Counted from the first letter of the stretch, positions 20,314-29,633 are shown. The stretch is 58,962 bases of DNA from Lautropia sp. (GCA_030530775.1 JAUMUG010000011.1:1-58962); one strand, 5' to 3'. Translations and numbers: made by a program. Notes: generated from the sequence alone by a model not told the origin.

Positions 20314-20551
20314 AGATCGGGCGATCAAGCCCGCTCTCTGCCGTCTGAAAGAGTGATGAAGCCCGCCATTCGAACCGTCCGGTATCCCTGGGAACGAGCC
20401 ACGACCGGATGGCGGGGGCGGAACACCGCTGTACGTGTTCCGGATTCACCCCGCCGCTTGTGAGCAGAACCAAAAGGCAGGGCCACGAACGGATCACAGA
20501 TAGTAGATTCGTATCGAACGAAGCCCGATGCCGAAACCCGATACCCGATAC
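20314..20551. other. 3' region of glpQ-like gene
   Basis: About 240 bases without a gene. A short direct repeat CCCGATA-CCCGATA-CCCG lies just before the terminator hairpin. Confidence 0.4.
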
Positions 20552-20592
20552 CCGCGCTGTTCAGCGGCGTGATTTCTGCGGCGCGGTTTTTT
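20552..20592 (+). terminator. Rho-independent terminator after glpQ-like gene
   Basis: CCGCGC (20552-20557) pairs with GCGCGG (20581-20586), followed by TTTTTT (20587-20592). The loop is long (23 bases) but contains additional GC-rich pairing. It stops plus-strand transcripts before the convergent HAD gene. Confidence 0.65.
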
Positions 20593-20627
20593 GGTCTCCC
20601 AGACGTCTCACCGGATTCAGTGTTTGA

Positions 20628-21374
20628 TTACCGTGCCAACATCCCGGCCAATAGCTGTTGCACATCGATCAACGAAACGACGATCCGATGCCCCAGAGCC
20701 CGAACCGTCTCATCCGGCACCAGCAGATCGGGAATCTGAATCGGTGTCATACCCGCCGCCAACGCGGCACGCACGCCGGTCGGAGAATCCTCCAGCACCA
20801 GACATCGGGCAGGCTCGACCCCCAGCTGCTCTGCCACCCGCAGATAAGTGTCGGGCGCCGGCTTGGGCCGGGCCACATCGCTGCTGCTGACCACCACCTC
20901 GAAATACCCCAACAATCCGGCCGCCGCCAGCTTCTGGCTGGCCAGGGGTTGCCGGGTCGTCGTGCCGACTGCACGTGGAATATCGTGCCGCACCAGGAAA
21001 TCCAGCAACTCAACCACCCCCGGCCGATGCGGAATCCCCGCCCGGGCCCGCTCGGCATAGCGCAACTTGCCAATATCCAGCAGCTGTCGTGCCCGCGCTT
21101 CACCCATGTACCCGGTCAGCATTTCCCGGCAGACCGGGTCACTCTTGCCGATCATATGCAGCCAGATATCGGCCGGCAGCTCGGCTCCCTGCGCTTCGGC
21201 CGTCGCCGCAAAGCACTCGGCAATCACCCGTTCGCTGTCCAGCAGCAAACCATCCATGTCGAAGATCACCGCGGCAGGCGGATGTGGCAGAGCCAGCTCC
21301 GGTGCCGGCACGTGTTGCGTGTCGGAACGGCCAGCAGGGCCGGGGTGGGTGCTGGTCGTGTATTGGCATGACAT
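20628..21374 (-). CDS. HAD-superfamily hydrolase (beta-phosphoglucomutase-like)
   Basis: The 248-residue product has all HAD motifs: FDMDGLLLDSE with the nucleophile Asp near residue 38 and DxD acid/base, TTTRQP (motif II), KPAPDTYL (motif III Lys) and LEDSPTGVRAA (motif IV). The helical cap of subclass IA lies between them. Such enzymes dephosphorylate small metabolites or isomerise sugar phosphates. It is the last gene of the minus-strand run that includes the cobalamin genes, 127 bases after cobC, but nothing in the sequence ties it to cobalamin. I use the ATG at 21374; the frame also has an in-frame TTG at 21398. Confidence 0.85.
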   Translation of the reverse strand: MSCQYTTSTHPGPAGRSDTQHVPAPELALPHPPAAVIFDMDGLLLDSERVIAECFAATAEAQGAELPADIWLHMIGKSDPVCREMLTGYMGEARARQLLDIGKLRYAERARAGIPHRPGVVELLDFLVRHDIPRAVGTTTRQPLASQKLAAAGLLGYFEVVVSSSDVARPKPAPDTYLRVAEQLGVEPARCLVLEDSPTGVRAALAAGMTPIQIPDLLVPDETVRALGHRIVVSLIDVQQLLAGMLAR

Positions 21375-21501
21375 ACCGATGTTCCGTCCGGAATTCAATG
21401 CAGTGATTTGACCATATCAGCAGTCGTTACAGTATCCAACCCGGCCATGGCCAAATCTGCCTGCTCGGGAGCGTCGACCGCGCATTTGTCGCTGCCGATG
21501 C

Positions 21502-22233
21502 TCAGCTCTTTGCTCGAATCACTCGAATCTCACCATAACCGACCTCGAAAGCCGGCCATCGATCGGCACTTGGCATCGCCCCGTTCGTGTCCCGATCCAA
21601 CAGCCATGCCACGGCACGGATCACGCCCGCGTGGGTGATCCAGAGTTCGGGTTCGGGTTCGGGTTCGGCATCATGATGATCCAGAACCCGCTGCAGTTCG
21701 CGTTCGATGCGCGCCAGAAACTGCCGCACGCTTTCGCCGGTTTCTCCCGGTCGGTAATCGCTGAAATCATCGGTCCAGGCAGTCAGCTCCACTTCAGGCA
21801 AATCGGCCCAGGGACGTCCCTCCCAGGCGCCGAAATCCATTTCTGCCAGACCATCGGCTGCGCCATACAGCTGCACGTCTGGTCGCAGTCGATGCAGGGC
21901 CTCGGCCAGCAGTCGACAGCGCTTCGCTGGAGAATGGCGCACTACGATCCCATGCGGCAGCGTCTTGGCCAGGTGTCCGGCCGTCCGCTCGATATCTTTG
22001 ACATCCACCTCGAGGTCCAGCCGTCCATAGCAGAGCCCCGGGGTCATCACGGGCTTGGAATGGCGTACCAGCCAAAGCAATGGACGTGCACGGGGTTTTC
22101 CCGCCAGCCGTATGGGAATGCGGGTTGGCGTTCCAGTCGAGGACAGATCCGGATTCGAGTCCGGTCTGGAGTTGGACATCGATCCTGCCGACAAACTGCT
22201 TGGCCCGCGCACCAGCTCCATATGGTATGACAT
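21502..22233 (-). CDS. cobC: Histidine phosphatase, probable alpha-ribazole phosphatase
   Basis: The 243-residue product belongs to the phosphoglycerate-mutase/histidine-phosphatase fold: LVRHSKP (catalytic His, with RHS in place of the common RHG), YGRLDLEVD, HSPAKRC, EMDFGAWEGRPW and the second catalytic His in ITHAGVIRA. The W-E-G segment and the position 33 bases downstream of cobS suggest the CobC role, removing the phosphate from alpha-ribazole-5'-phosphate or from adenosylcobalamin-5'-phosphate. About 50 disordered Ser/Pro-rich residues precede the domain. CGGAG 5 bases before ATG 22233 decides the start. A short EPEPEPE tract near residue 205 comes from a GGTTCG hexanucleotide repeat. 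Confidence 0.75.
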   Translation of the reverse strand: MSYHMELVRGPSSLSAGSMSNSRPDSNPDLSSTGTPTRIPIRLAGKPRARPLLWLVRHSKPVMTPGLCYGRLDLEVDVKDIERTAGHLAKTLPHGIVVRHSPAKRCRLLAEALHRLRPDVQLYGAADGLAEMDFGAWEGRPWADLPEVELTAWTDDFSDYRPGETGESVRQFLARIERELQRVLDHHDAEPEPEPELWITHAGVIRAVAWLLDRDTNGAMPSADRWPAFEVGYGEIRVIRAKS

Positions 22234-22266
22234 ACTCACTCCGTCAACCCTTCCCGGTGCGTCGGC

Positions 22267-23340
22267 TCAATGGCCCACGCCGGTGCAGACCACCAGTACC
22301 AGATAGCACGCCAGTTCATTCAGCTGCTGGGTGGCGCCCAGGCAATCGCCGGTCACACCGCCAATTCGACGAAGGAAAAACAAGCCCAGCCGCCAGGTCA
22401 GCATGCTGCCGATGGCCAGTACCAACAGCATCGTCGCCCAGCCGAATACCAGTCCCACCAACAGCCAGGCCGGCAATACCCACAGCAATGCGGTCGTCAG
22501 TGCGCCTCGACTGATGTCTTCGGCCAACCCGCGGGATTTGCTGGCGTCGGCTACGACCTCCTGCGCTGTGTCCGTATGCGCGCTCTTTTCCTGGCCCAAA
22601 TCTGCTCCTGCACTTGCACGACGGATACGAGGCCCAGCACCTGCTCTGCCACCTGCACCGCCACAGCAGGTGCTGACGGTCGTGCCGGTGATGTCGTTAC
22701 CATTGCTGCCGTTGCCTGCGCAGCCACCCGGGCTCGTATCCGTATGCGCCCGCGTTGCGGGCAGATCATTTTTCCCGATCAGCCGGGTGCTGCCGACATA
22801 GCGCAGCCACCGGATCAACCACAGTGGCGCCCAGCGCGACAGCACGTGGGCGGATAACGATGCAGCCACGGTGGGCCAGAGACCCAACGGCAGCAATGCC
22901 GTCAGCAGGCAGATTTTCAACAGCAAGGCCAGCACCAGCGTCAACGTACCATAGCTGCCCAGCCGCGAATCCTTCATGATCTGCAGGGCTTTCTCGGGCG
23001 GCGCAAAACCTCCGAGCGCATCACCGACATCGGCCAGCCCGTCCTCGTGAAAGGCACCGGTGAACCCCACGGTTGCCACGATCGACAACACCACGACGGC
23101 GACCATCGTCGCCGGATTGGCCGTACCCAGCAGCATCGATGCCACGCCAAGCGCGCCAGCAGCCACCAGGCCCACCAGCCAACCCACACCGGGGAAATGC
23201 CCGGCCGCCGCCTTCATCATCACCGGATCGAAACCTACCCAAGCAGCCATCCGGGCCGGCATTGGCAGACACGTAAAAAACTGCAGCGCCAGCAGAAAAT
23301 GCCGCAAGCCGTTACCAGGGCGTTTACGGTACGAATCCAT
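22267..23340 (-). CDS. cobS: Adenosylcobinamide-GDP ribazoletransferase, with internal insertion
   Basis: Joins adenosylcobinamide-GDP and alpha-ribazole in the inner membrane, the last assembly step of cobalamin. Family landmarks are clear: LALQFFTCLPMP near residue 20, the metal-binding HEDGLADVGDALGG near 98-112, KDSRLGSYG near 123 and GGVTGDCLGATQQ near 328. The 357-residue length exceeds the usual 250 or so because of a 70-residue Gly/Thr/Ser-rich segment at about 197-268, placed in the loop where other CobS proteins have only a short linker. The insertion contains a repeated AHTDT motif at both ends. ATG 23340 is preferred to the adjacent GTG 23343. It lies 33 bases from both cobT and cobC. 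Confidence 0.93.
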   Translation of the reverse strand: MDSYRKRPGNGLRHFLLALQFFTCLPMPARMAAWVGFDPVMMKAAAGHFPGVGWLVGLVAAGALGVASMLLGTANPATMVAVVVLSIVATVGFTGAFHEDGLADVGDALGGFAPPEKALQIMKDSRLGSYGTLTLVLALLLKICLLTALLPLGLWPTVAASLSAHVLSRWAPLWLIRWLRYVGSTRLIGKNDLPATRAHTDTSPGGCAGNGSNGNDITGTTVSTCCGGAGGRAGAGPRIRRASAGADLGQEKSAHTDTAQEVVADASKSRGLAEDISRGALTTALLWVLPAWLLVGLVFGWATMLLVLAIGSMLTWRLGLFFLRRIGGVTGDCLGATQQLNELACYLVLVVCTGVGH

Positions 23341-23373
23341 CACCTCACATCCTCGTCATGACGCGGCAACGCT

Positions 23374-24441
23374 CTATCCGGCTTCCGACACCCCGCGCGC
23401 CAGTACCGACTGCAGGCTCGCCACTTCATTCAGCACCCGACAGGCCGATTCCAGCAGCGGCCAGACCAAAGCGGCGCCCGAGCCTTCGCCCAGGCGCATA
23501 TCGAACTGCAGCAACGGCTCGACGGCCATCGCCCGCAGCATCAGACGATGGCCGGGTTCGGCCGACACATGCGAAAACACGCAGCGTTCCAGCACTGCTG
23601 GTTGCAATCTGGCTGCCACCAATACGGCGGCACTGGTGATGAAGCCATCGACCACGATCACACGGTTCTCCTTGGCTGCCTGCAGCACGGCCCCCACCAG
23701 AGTGGCAATCTCGAATCCCCCCATGGCAGCCAGCACGTCCAGCGGTTCTTCGATCTGTCGATGGCGCTCGAGCGTCATGGCCAGCACCTTCTGCTTGTGC
23801 GCCAAGCCCTCGGGGGTGAGCCCCGCTCCCTTGCCCACCACCCGTTCGACTGGCTGGTCGGTCAGACGCGCCAACAGCAGTGAAGCGGGTGAGGTATTGC
23901 CGATGCCCATCTCTCCCAGCAACACGGCATTGCCCGGCAGATCAGCCACCACTTCCCGACCGTTGCGGATCGCCTGCCGGCACTGCGCCATCGTCATCGC
24001 CGGCCCCTGACTGGCGTCGGCCGTCCCGGGTCCGATCGAACGTAACAGCAGCCCAAGCTGCGCCGGCAGAGGCTGCACCACACCGCAATCCACCACGCGC
24101 AGCGCCAGCCCATGCTGACGCGCCAGCACACTCACCGTTGCTTCTCCCGCCAGGATCGTCTGCATCATCAATGTCGTCACCGTCGACCTCCAGGCGGACA
24201 CGCCCTGCGCCACCAGACCGTGGTCGCCCGCACACAGCAACATGACCGGCTCCCGCAAACGCGGCGAACTCGTTCCCAGTACCTGCCCGATACGCACGGC
24301 CAGTGCCTCCAGCTTGCCCAGCGAACCCGGCGGTCGTGCCTTCGCATCGAGCCGTTGCTGAATCGCAGCAGCCCGTCCTTCATCCTCCAAGGGTCCGATC
24401 ACCGGAATTTCATCCCAATTCATGCTGGAAACACGCTCCAT
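23374..24441 (-). CDS. cobT: Nicotinate-nucleotide--dimethylbenzimidazole phosphoribosyltransferase
   Basis: Activates dimethylbenzimidazole to alpha-ribazole phosphate, the lower-ligand branch of cobalamin synthesis. The 355-residue product has the CobT signature throughout: RPPGSLGKLEALA near residue 37, CAGDHGL near 71, GEMGIGNT near 178, VGKGAGL near 203, DGFIT near 262, VFSHVSAEPGH near 283, and RLGEGSGAAL near 318 with the catalytic Glu. I choose ATG 24441 because AAGGA lies 9 bases upstream; two ATGs just upstream and a TTG at 24471 are in frame but too close to or before that site. Length is normal. It is followed by cobS and cobC with equal 33-base gaps. Confidence 0.96.
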   Translation of the reverse strand: MERVSSMNWDEIPVIGPLEDEGRAAAIQQRLDAKARPPGSLGKLEALAVRIGQVLGTSSPRLREPVMLLCAGDHGLVAQGVSAWRSTVTTLMMQTILAGEATVSVLARQHGLALRVVDCGVVQPLPAQLGLLLRSIGPGTADASQGPAMTMAQCRQAIRNGREVVADLPGNAVLLGEMGIGNTSPASLLLARLTDQPVERVVGKGAGLTPEGLAHKQKVLAMTLERHRQIEEPLDVLAAMGGFEIATLVGAVLQAAKENRVIVVDGFITSAAVLVAARLQPAVLERCVFSHVSAEPGHRLMLRAMAVEPLLQFDMRLGEGSGAALVWPLLESACRVLNEVASLQSVLARGVSEAG

Positions 24442-24718
24442 ACTCATCATTCCTTCTCTACCACGACGCAAAAACAGAATGCTCCGACTCCGGGCCGGTC
24501 CACACTCATCAGGCGCTGACGATTCCGATTGCCAGGCCGCTAGGCAGATTCAGACATACGGAAATCTCGTCCAAGTACGGCAAACCTCATCCGGACACCA
24601 GGCAAAACGTCCTTCGAACGCCACACATCCCGCTCACCAATTTGCCACCCCGGCCCCTCATCACAAAATCATCCGGAACAAGGCCCTCCGCCCACGGAAC
24701 CGATACAAAGCCCCGACA

Positions 24719-26632
24719 TCATTCGGTCGTTTCCAACAGCAATGCAGAAAGAAAGGCCGTATCAAACGACGCCTCCAGATGATCCGCCAACCCATCAAAC
24801 ACGGTTTGTATAGGTCTCGCCCGCTGTCCGAACAGCGCAGTCAGCACAGCATCATTCTCGAACAGCCCATGCAGACAAACCCCCAGCACATTACCGGACG
24901 CATTGCACCAACCCAATCCATCCGGCAGTACACCCCGTACCGACGGCTGATTCACCCGCACGCCGTCGACGGTGCAGCAAGGATCCGATCCAGGCATCAC
25001 ATCATGGTCTGGCTGCGTCTGCAGCGTTCGCTCGCCGATACTCGTCCCGACATCAGCCGCCTTTCCACACATCTGCTCGGTGCGCCCCTGATGAATCTCA
25101 TAGCCACCGACCGGCATGCCCGAGAGCGCCGACCACGGACCATCGGGCAGCACGCCAAAACACTCGCTGCGACGGCGCAGCACCTTGTCCCGACCAAAGC
25201 TCGTCAGCAACGGCAACAATCCGATACCATCGGCCGAACCATCGACACCGTGCTCGTCCACCAACCGCTCGCCCAGCATCTGCAGACCACCACAGATGCC
25301 CAGCACGGCCCCCCCACGGGCGGCATGTGAGCGCACCCAGTCATCGATGCCCTGCCGCTTGACCCAGGCCAAGTCACTGCTGGTGTGCTTGGAGCCGGGC
25401 AGAATGATCCAGTCGCAATCGCTGATCGCCGGTAGCGACGTGCCATCGCGTACGGCCATCAGACGCACGCCCCGTAATGCAGACAGTGGCTCGAATTCAT
25501 CCAGATTGCTGATGCGTGGGGGTGCGATCAATATGATCTGATGCACCCGGGCGCGCATCGCCGATGAAGTCATGGACACAGGTCGTGGTTCCGAAGACGA
25601 GGCAGCTTCGCCCGACGATGACGAGAATGGCACCGACGATGGCGTCGCATGACCGATGACAGACGCAGCATCGGTTTCGAGTCGTTCGACCCGTCCCTGG
25701 TCGAGCGTATCTTCCAGAGGTACATGGGCTCGACGAAACGATGATTTGCCATCGAATGACATGGGTATGTCTACCCCTGGTACAAAGGGGTCGGTGTCCA
25801 TCGATCGATCCTCTGTACACTGTCGATCCCGATACTGAAACCAGCCGTCTTCCTCGGGCAGGCCGTGCCCAATCCACATCGGCACAGTGGCCACCACCGG
25901 CACTCCCGTCATTTCCTCGATCATCTGCGGGGCAGGTGCCAGCAGCGTGGCATCTCCCCGAAAGCGGTTCAGCACGAAACCGCGCAACAGCCGCCGGTCT
26001 TCCTCCGGCATCAGGGCCCAGGTGCCGTACAGGTGCGCAAAAGCGCCACCCCGGTCGATATCGGCCACCAGCAGGCAGGCTGCCTGCACATGGCGCGCCA
26101 CCCGCATGTTGACGACATCGGTACGCCGCAGATTGATCTCGGCCGGAGACCCCGCGCCTTCGATCACGATCACATCGTACTGACGGCGCAGCGCATCCAA
26201 CGTGCTGGCAATGACCGGCCAGGTATGGCGATGTCGAGCACGCCAGGGCATCGCCGTCAGTTCTTCGCTGATCCGGCCCAGCAGAATGACCTGACTACGA
26301 GTATCAGCCTCGGGCTTGAGCAGCAGTGGATTCATCTGCACGGTGGGTTCGACACCGGCCGCCAGCGCCTGAAAATACTGCGCGCTGCCGATTTCACCAC
26401 CAGCCACCACACGCGCGTTGTTGCTCATGTTCTGCGCCTTGAAAGGTGCCACCCGCAAGCCCTGCCGTGCATACCAGCGGCACAGCGCCGTGCACAGCCA
26501 ACTTTTACCGGCCCCGCTGGTGGTGCCGAGCACCATCACGCAACGGGCCAGCCGCACCGGTGATCCCTCACCAACAGGTGGCGACGCTTCAGTGTCATCC
26601 AGTTTCATACCAGCCCAGACGGCCCGCCCCAT
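24719..26632 (-). CDS. cobQ: Cobyric acid synthase, with internal insertion
   Basis: ATP- and glutamine-dependent amidation of adenosylcobyrinic acid a,c-diamide to cobyric acid. The 637-residue product has the N-terminal dethiobiotin-synthetase-like ATPase (LGTTSGAGKS at 35-44, KAQNMSNNA, ADIDRGGAFA near 190-198) and the C-terminal class-I glutaminase triad residues (C447 in GICGG, H514 in GYEIHQG, H588 in VCLHGLFEN). The family is normally about 490 residues; the excess is mainly residues 266-362, a Ser/Asp/Arg-rich segment between the ATPase and PRISNLDEFEPL. Start is uncertain: an in-frame TTG overlaps the cobO stop at 26659 and GTG codons follow; I use ATG 26632. It is coupled to cobO. 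Confidence 0.93.
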   Translation of the reverse strand: MGRAVWAGMKLDDTEASPPVGEGSPVRLARCVMVLGTTSGAGKSWLCTALCRWYARQGLRVAPFKAQNMSNNARVVAGGEIGSAQYFQALAAGVEPTVQMNPLLLKPEADTRSQVILLGRISEELTAMPWRARHRHTWPVIASTLDALRRQYDVIVIEGAGSPAEINLRRTDVVNMRVARHVQAACLLVADIDRGGAFAHLYGTWALMPEEDRRLLRGFVLNRFRGDATLLAPAPQMIEEMTGVPVVATVPMWIGHGLPEEDGWFQYRDRQCTEDRSMDTDPFVPGVDIPMSFDGKSSFRRAHVPLEDTLDQGRVERLETDAASVIGHATPSSVPFSSSSGEAASSSEPRPVSMTSSAMRARVHQIILIAPPRISNLDEFEPLSALRGVRLMAVRDGTSLPAISDCDWIILPGSKHTSSDLAWVKRQGIDDWVRSHAARGGAVLGICGGLQMLGERLVDEHGVDGSADGIGLLPLLTSFGRDKVLRRRSECFGVLPDGPWSALSGMPVGGYEIHQGRTEQMCGKAADVGTSIGERTLQTQPDHDVMPGSDPCCTVDGVRVNQPSVRGVLPDGLGWCNASGNVLGVCLHGLFENDAVLTALFGQRARPIQTVFDGLADHLEASFDTAFLSALLLETTE

Positions 26633-26655
26633 GCTCGCCACATCCACTTCCCCCC

Positions 26656-27225
26656 TCAATCCTCGATCCCGCGCTGAGCCGGTACGCCGGCCTCGAAGGC
26701 ATGTTTGATCTTGGTCATTTCGGTGACGGTATCGGCCAGTTCGATGATCTCGGGCGGACAGCGGCGTCCGGTGAGCACCACATGCACGTGCCCGGGCCGG
26801 TTGCGCAGGGTATCCAGTACCGGCTCCAGCGGAAGCCAGCCATAGATCAGCGGATAGGTGATCTCATCCAGTACCACCATGAAGTGTTCACCGGCCATGA
26901 TTTTTTCGCGGGCGCGCTTCCAGCCGTCACGAGCCAGCTGCGCCGAACGCTCCAGATCCTGACTTTTCCAGCTGAATCCATCACCCAGCCCCTCGATCGG
27001 CAGACCCAGCCGTTCGAAGACCCGGTGCTCGCCGAAGCGTGCGCTCGGCACCTTCATGAACTGATAGATATGCACCGGCTTGCCCCGGCCATGGGCGCGC
27101 ATCGCCAACCCAAAGGCAGCGGTACTCTTGCCCTTGCCATCGCCGGTGTTCACGATGATCAGACCACGTCGTTCACCCTGCGGTCTTTCATAGGGACGCT
27201 CGGTCGGCGCCGCTTCTATTTCCAT
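26656..27225 (-). CDS. cobO: Cob(I)yrinic acid a,c-diamide adenosyltransferase
   Basis: Adds the 5'-deoxyadenosyl upper ligand to corrinoids, CobA/BtuR/CobO family. The 189-residue product has RRGLIIVNTGDGKGKSTAAFG with the unusual P-loop near residue 20-40, HIYQFMK, FMVVLDEITYPLIYGW with the conserved acidic motif, VVLTGRRCPPEIIELADTVTEM and a C-terminal KHAFEAGVPAQRGIE. GGAGAG 5 bases before ATG 27225 decides the start; the open frame extends further upstream but overlaps the btuF-like gene. It precedes cobQ with almost no gap. Length is normal for the family. Confidence 0.96.
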   Translation of the reverse strand: MEIEAAPTERPYERPQGERRGLIIVNTGDGKGKSTAAFGLAMRAHGRGKPVHIYQFMKVPSARFGEHRVFERLGLPIEGLGDGFSWKSQDLERSAQLARDGWKRAREKIMAGEHFMVVLDEITYPLIYGWLPLEPVLDTLRNRPGHVHVVLTGRRCPPEIIELADTVTEMTKIKHAFEAGVPAQRGIED

Positions 27226-27397
27226 CGAGTCTCTCCGTACTGAGGTTGTGGTGGAATACAAATGGGATGGGTGCATCCACCCCGCATTCGAAAAACGCCC
27301 GAAACCCCCGGTATCTGCCATCCCGTGGCTTTCGACATGCCAGGCCTGCCCGCCTTTCTCACCACGCCTTTGGCTCGGCGCCCGCACAGTATCATCA

Positions 27398-28522
27398 TCA
27401 TTCAGGCACGTGCCGAACGGCACAGTCCCGCATCCGTCGGGCGCCTTCCACCACACGTGGCCCGGGCCGTACCATGGTGTCCAGTGCTTCACCACTGAAC
27501 TGGCAGACCCGCCCGGTCCGCAGGGCCCGCAGACGTCGCCAGCCAGGGCGTGCCTTCAACGCCTCGAGCCCCACCCGCCCCGGATCACCGACCATCATCA
27601 AGTCGGGATCCGCCTGCAGCACCCATTCGCGACTGATGGGCAGAAAGGCTCTGCCACGCTCACCAACGACATTCTTCAAGGACAGTCGCTGCAGCATCTC
27701 GCCGATGAAGGAATCCGGCCCCGCCACATAGGGGGTGGGATCGACCTCGACATAGGTGCGCAGCCTCTGGGCAGCCGTCGGCATCGATGCCGCCAACTCA
27801 CTCATCCCGGCTTCGATCGACTGCCAGCGGTTCTCGGCACGTTCGGCCGGCAGCCCCAAGACCTGTCCGACGCGTTGCAGAACCCCGGCAATGTCCGCAT
27901 AGCGCTCGGGCATCAGCACCAGGACTTTCAGGCCCAGCCGCTGCAGACTGGTCAACAGATGCGGATCGTTCGGCGCCAGCACCAGATCCGGCCGCAGTGC
28001 CGTCACCGCCTCGATATTGAAGCCGTTCAGACTGCCAAGCTTCGGCAGTTTCTGCACCGATGCCGGCCAATTGCTGTAGCGATCGACACCAACCAGGTGC
28101 CCGCAGGCATCCAACGCACAGACCGATTCAGTCAGCGCCGGCGACAGCGACACCACCCGATCCACCCGGGCAGGCACCTTCACCAGGCGGCCCAGATCAT
28201 CGCGGATCGACACCGCTTCCGCCACCGACGCGTCGGCCGGCACAACCTCGACCGATTCGGTCCGCCCCGAATCGGCCCCCTTCGGTGCCGAAGCGATGAC
28301 AGTCGACGGCAGGGCGACGACCGATGCCACACGCGCATTCGACACACCACCGACGGAAAGCGCTGCCCGCAGCGCCCCACCCCCGTCATGGATACCGTGT
28401 CCAGGCATGGCGGCCGGCCCTCCTTCGACAAGCAGCAGCCCGCCAACCAGCATCAGATTCAGCCCGGCGCGTCGTAGCCACCGGCACGTTCCACCACTCA
28501 TCTCGTTTCTTGCCGTCTTCAT
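27398..28522 (-). CDS. btuF: BtuF-like periplasmic corrinoid/metal-chelate binding protein
   Basis: The 374-residue product has a signal peptide (LMLVGGLLLVEGG, ending near PAA) and a TroA/BtuF-like two-lobed binding fold: RDDLGRLVKVPARVDRVVSLSPALTESVCALDACGHLVGVDRYSNWP, then GSLNGFNIEAVTALRPDLVLA and a C-terminal PISREWVLQADPDLMMVGDP. About 70 residues of Ala/Gly/Val-rich sequence separate the signal from the domain. Placed upstream of cobO in the same orientation, it probably receives vitamin B12 or cobinamide, but no permease or ATPase gene is adjacent. Start is uncertain among in-frame ATGs at 28549, 28522 and 28501; none has a strong ribosome-binding site. Confidence 0.8.
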   Translation of the reverse strand: MKTARNEMSGGTCRWLRRAGLNLMLVGGLLLVEGGPAAMPGHGIHDGGGALRAALSVGGVSNARVASVVALPSTVIASAPKGADSGRTESVEVVPADASVAEAVSIRDDLGRLVKVPARVDRVVSLSPALTESVCALDACGHLVGVDRYSNWPASVQKLPKLGSLNGFNIEAVTALRPDLVLAPNDPHLLTSLQRLGLKVLVLMPERYADIAGVLQRVGQVLGLPAERAENRWQSIEAGMSELAASMPTAAQRLRTYVEVDPTPYVAGPDSFIGEMLQRLSLKNVVGERGRAFLPISREWVLQADPDLMMVGDPGRVGLEALKARPGWRRLRALRTGRVCQFSGEALDTMVRPGPRVVEGARRMRDCAVRHVPE

Positions 28523-29633
28523 ACTGGCCGCACCGCCCGCCGTGACCATCACAGGATCGGCATCCGGAACGACCTCATCGATTCACGCGTACGCCGTGTC
28601 AGGAGGGCTTGCGGGATGAAAGCCCCCAGACCCGGCGCGAGGGGAAACGCCCCACTGGCGGGCACGGCTCGTACCAACTCGGGCACGGCTCCTTCCAACT
28701 TTCCACCCCATCGCGGCCTACGCAGCAAAATGCGGGAAAGACACCAGCACGGCCCGGCTGCAGCCCACACCCTGCTCTGCCCGGGACGCCACAGCCGGCA
28801 GTTTACCCCTTCGGCCTTCGGTGCGCGTTCCGGTCGCGTCGGGCTGCAGTCACATCGACGGTCACGGTCGCATCCGCCCCACCGGTCTGGGTTCCGCAAT
28901 AGAAGCTTCAGCGGATCGGTGCCGAAGGAATACACGGCGGTGTTCGGCAGCTCACGCGAAGATGCCTTGGATATCTCCACCGACCACACCTTCACTGTCG
29001 GCCTCTGTTGACAGGACCGAGCTTTCAGATGACACCGAAGGCGGGCGAAAAAACCCATCCATGATCACCGGCATGCATAGAAAAACAACAGATGACTGGC
29101 GCTCGATCCGATGATCGTGCCGGCCACTGCAGCACGGATTCGCCTTTTCCCGGACAATACGCAGTTTGGACGGATCCGTTTCGGCCCATTCCCTGTCGCC
29201 ACGCCCGATGGCAAAGCCATGCGACACGGAAACGACGTACGGAGTCTGAATCAGGGAAACACCCTCGTGCCGCCGGGCCCGTGTTCAGGGCCGCTGCCTG
29301 CTGGTCGCCCGCCAGGCCGGCGTGCTCGATGACATCGCAACCATCCGGATTCTCAGTGAAGAGGCGTACCGCTCGCTGCGCAAACGGCGCTGACGGCGGT
29401 TTTTGTCGCATGTGGCACATAGACACGGCAAATGCCCGGGAACCGGGCGCAAAACACCAGTGGGGCAGTCGACCTGCAGCACGCGATCTCTCGCGGCGCA
29501 GTTTCCCGCAACCCGCCCCCGCCCGCCTCGGACCCCCGATGCCCTCTTCGCTGCCGTGCTCCGGCAGCGGTTGCGGACACCGTGCATCCGTGCAGCCGCT
29601 GCCCGATGCGCCACCTTGCAAGGACGATATCGA
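28523..29633. other. 1.1-kb intergenic region btuF-like / miaB
   Basis: The longest gap without an assigned gene in the window. I searched the minus strand for the conserved cobalamin-riboswitch core (GCCACTG plus AGxCxGGAGACC) and did not find it. It holds a 21-bp imperfect tandem repeat at 28660-28701. No ORF has a ribosome-binding site or recognisable domain. Promoters of the divergent btuF-cob and miaB transcripts must be here. Confidence 0.45.
28660..28701. repeat. 21-bp imperfect tandem repeat (2 copies)
   Basis: GGGCACGGCTCGTACCAACTC is followed directly by GGGCACGGCTCCTTCCAACTT, 18 of 21 positions identical. It lies upstream of the btuF-like gene. Confidence 0.7.

Noticed and set aside
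28553..28930. Cobalamin riboswitch upstream of the btuF-like gene
   Set aside because: A CCACTGGCGGGC stretch looked suggestive, but the conserved GGAGACC box and core spacing are absent on both strands.
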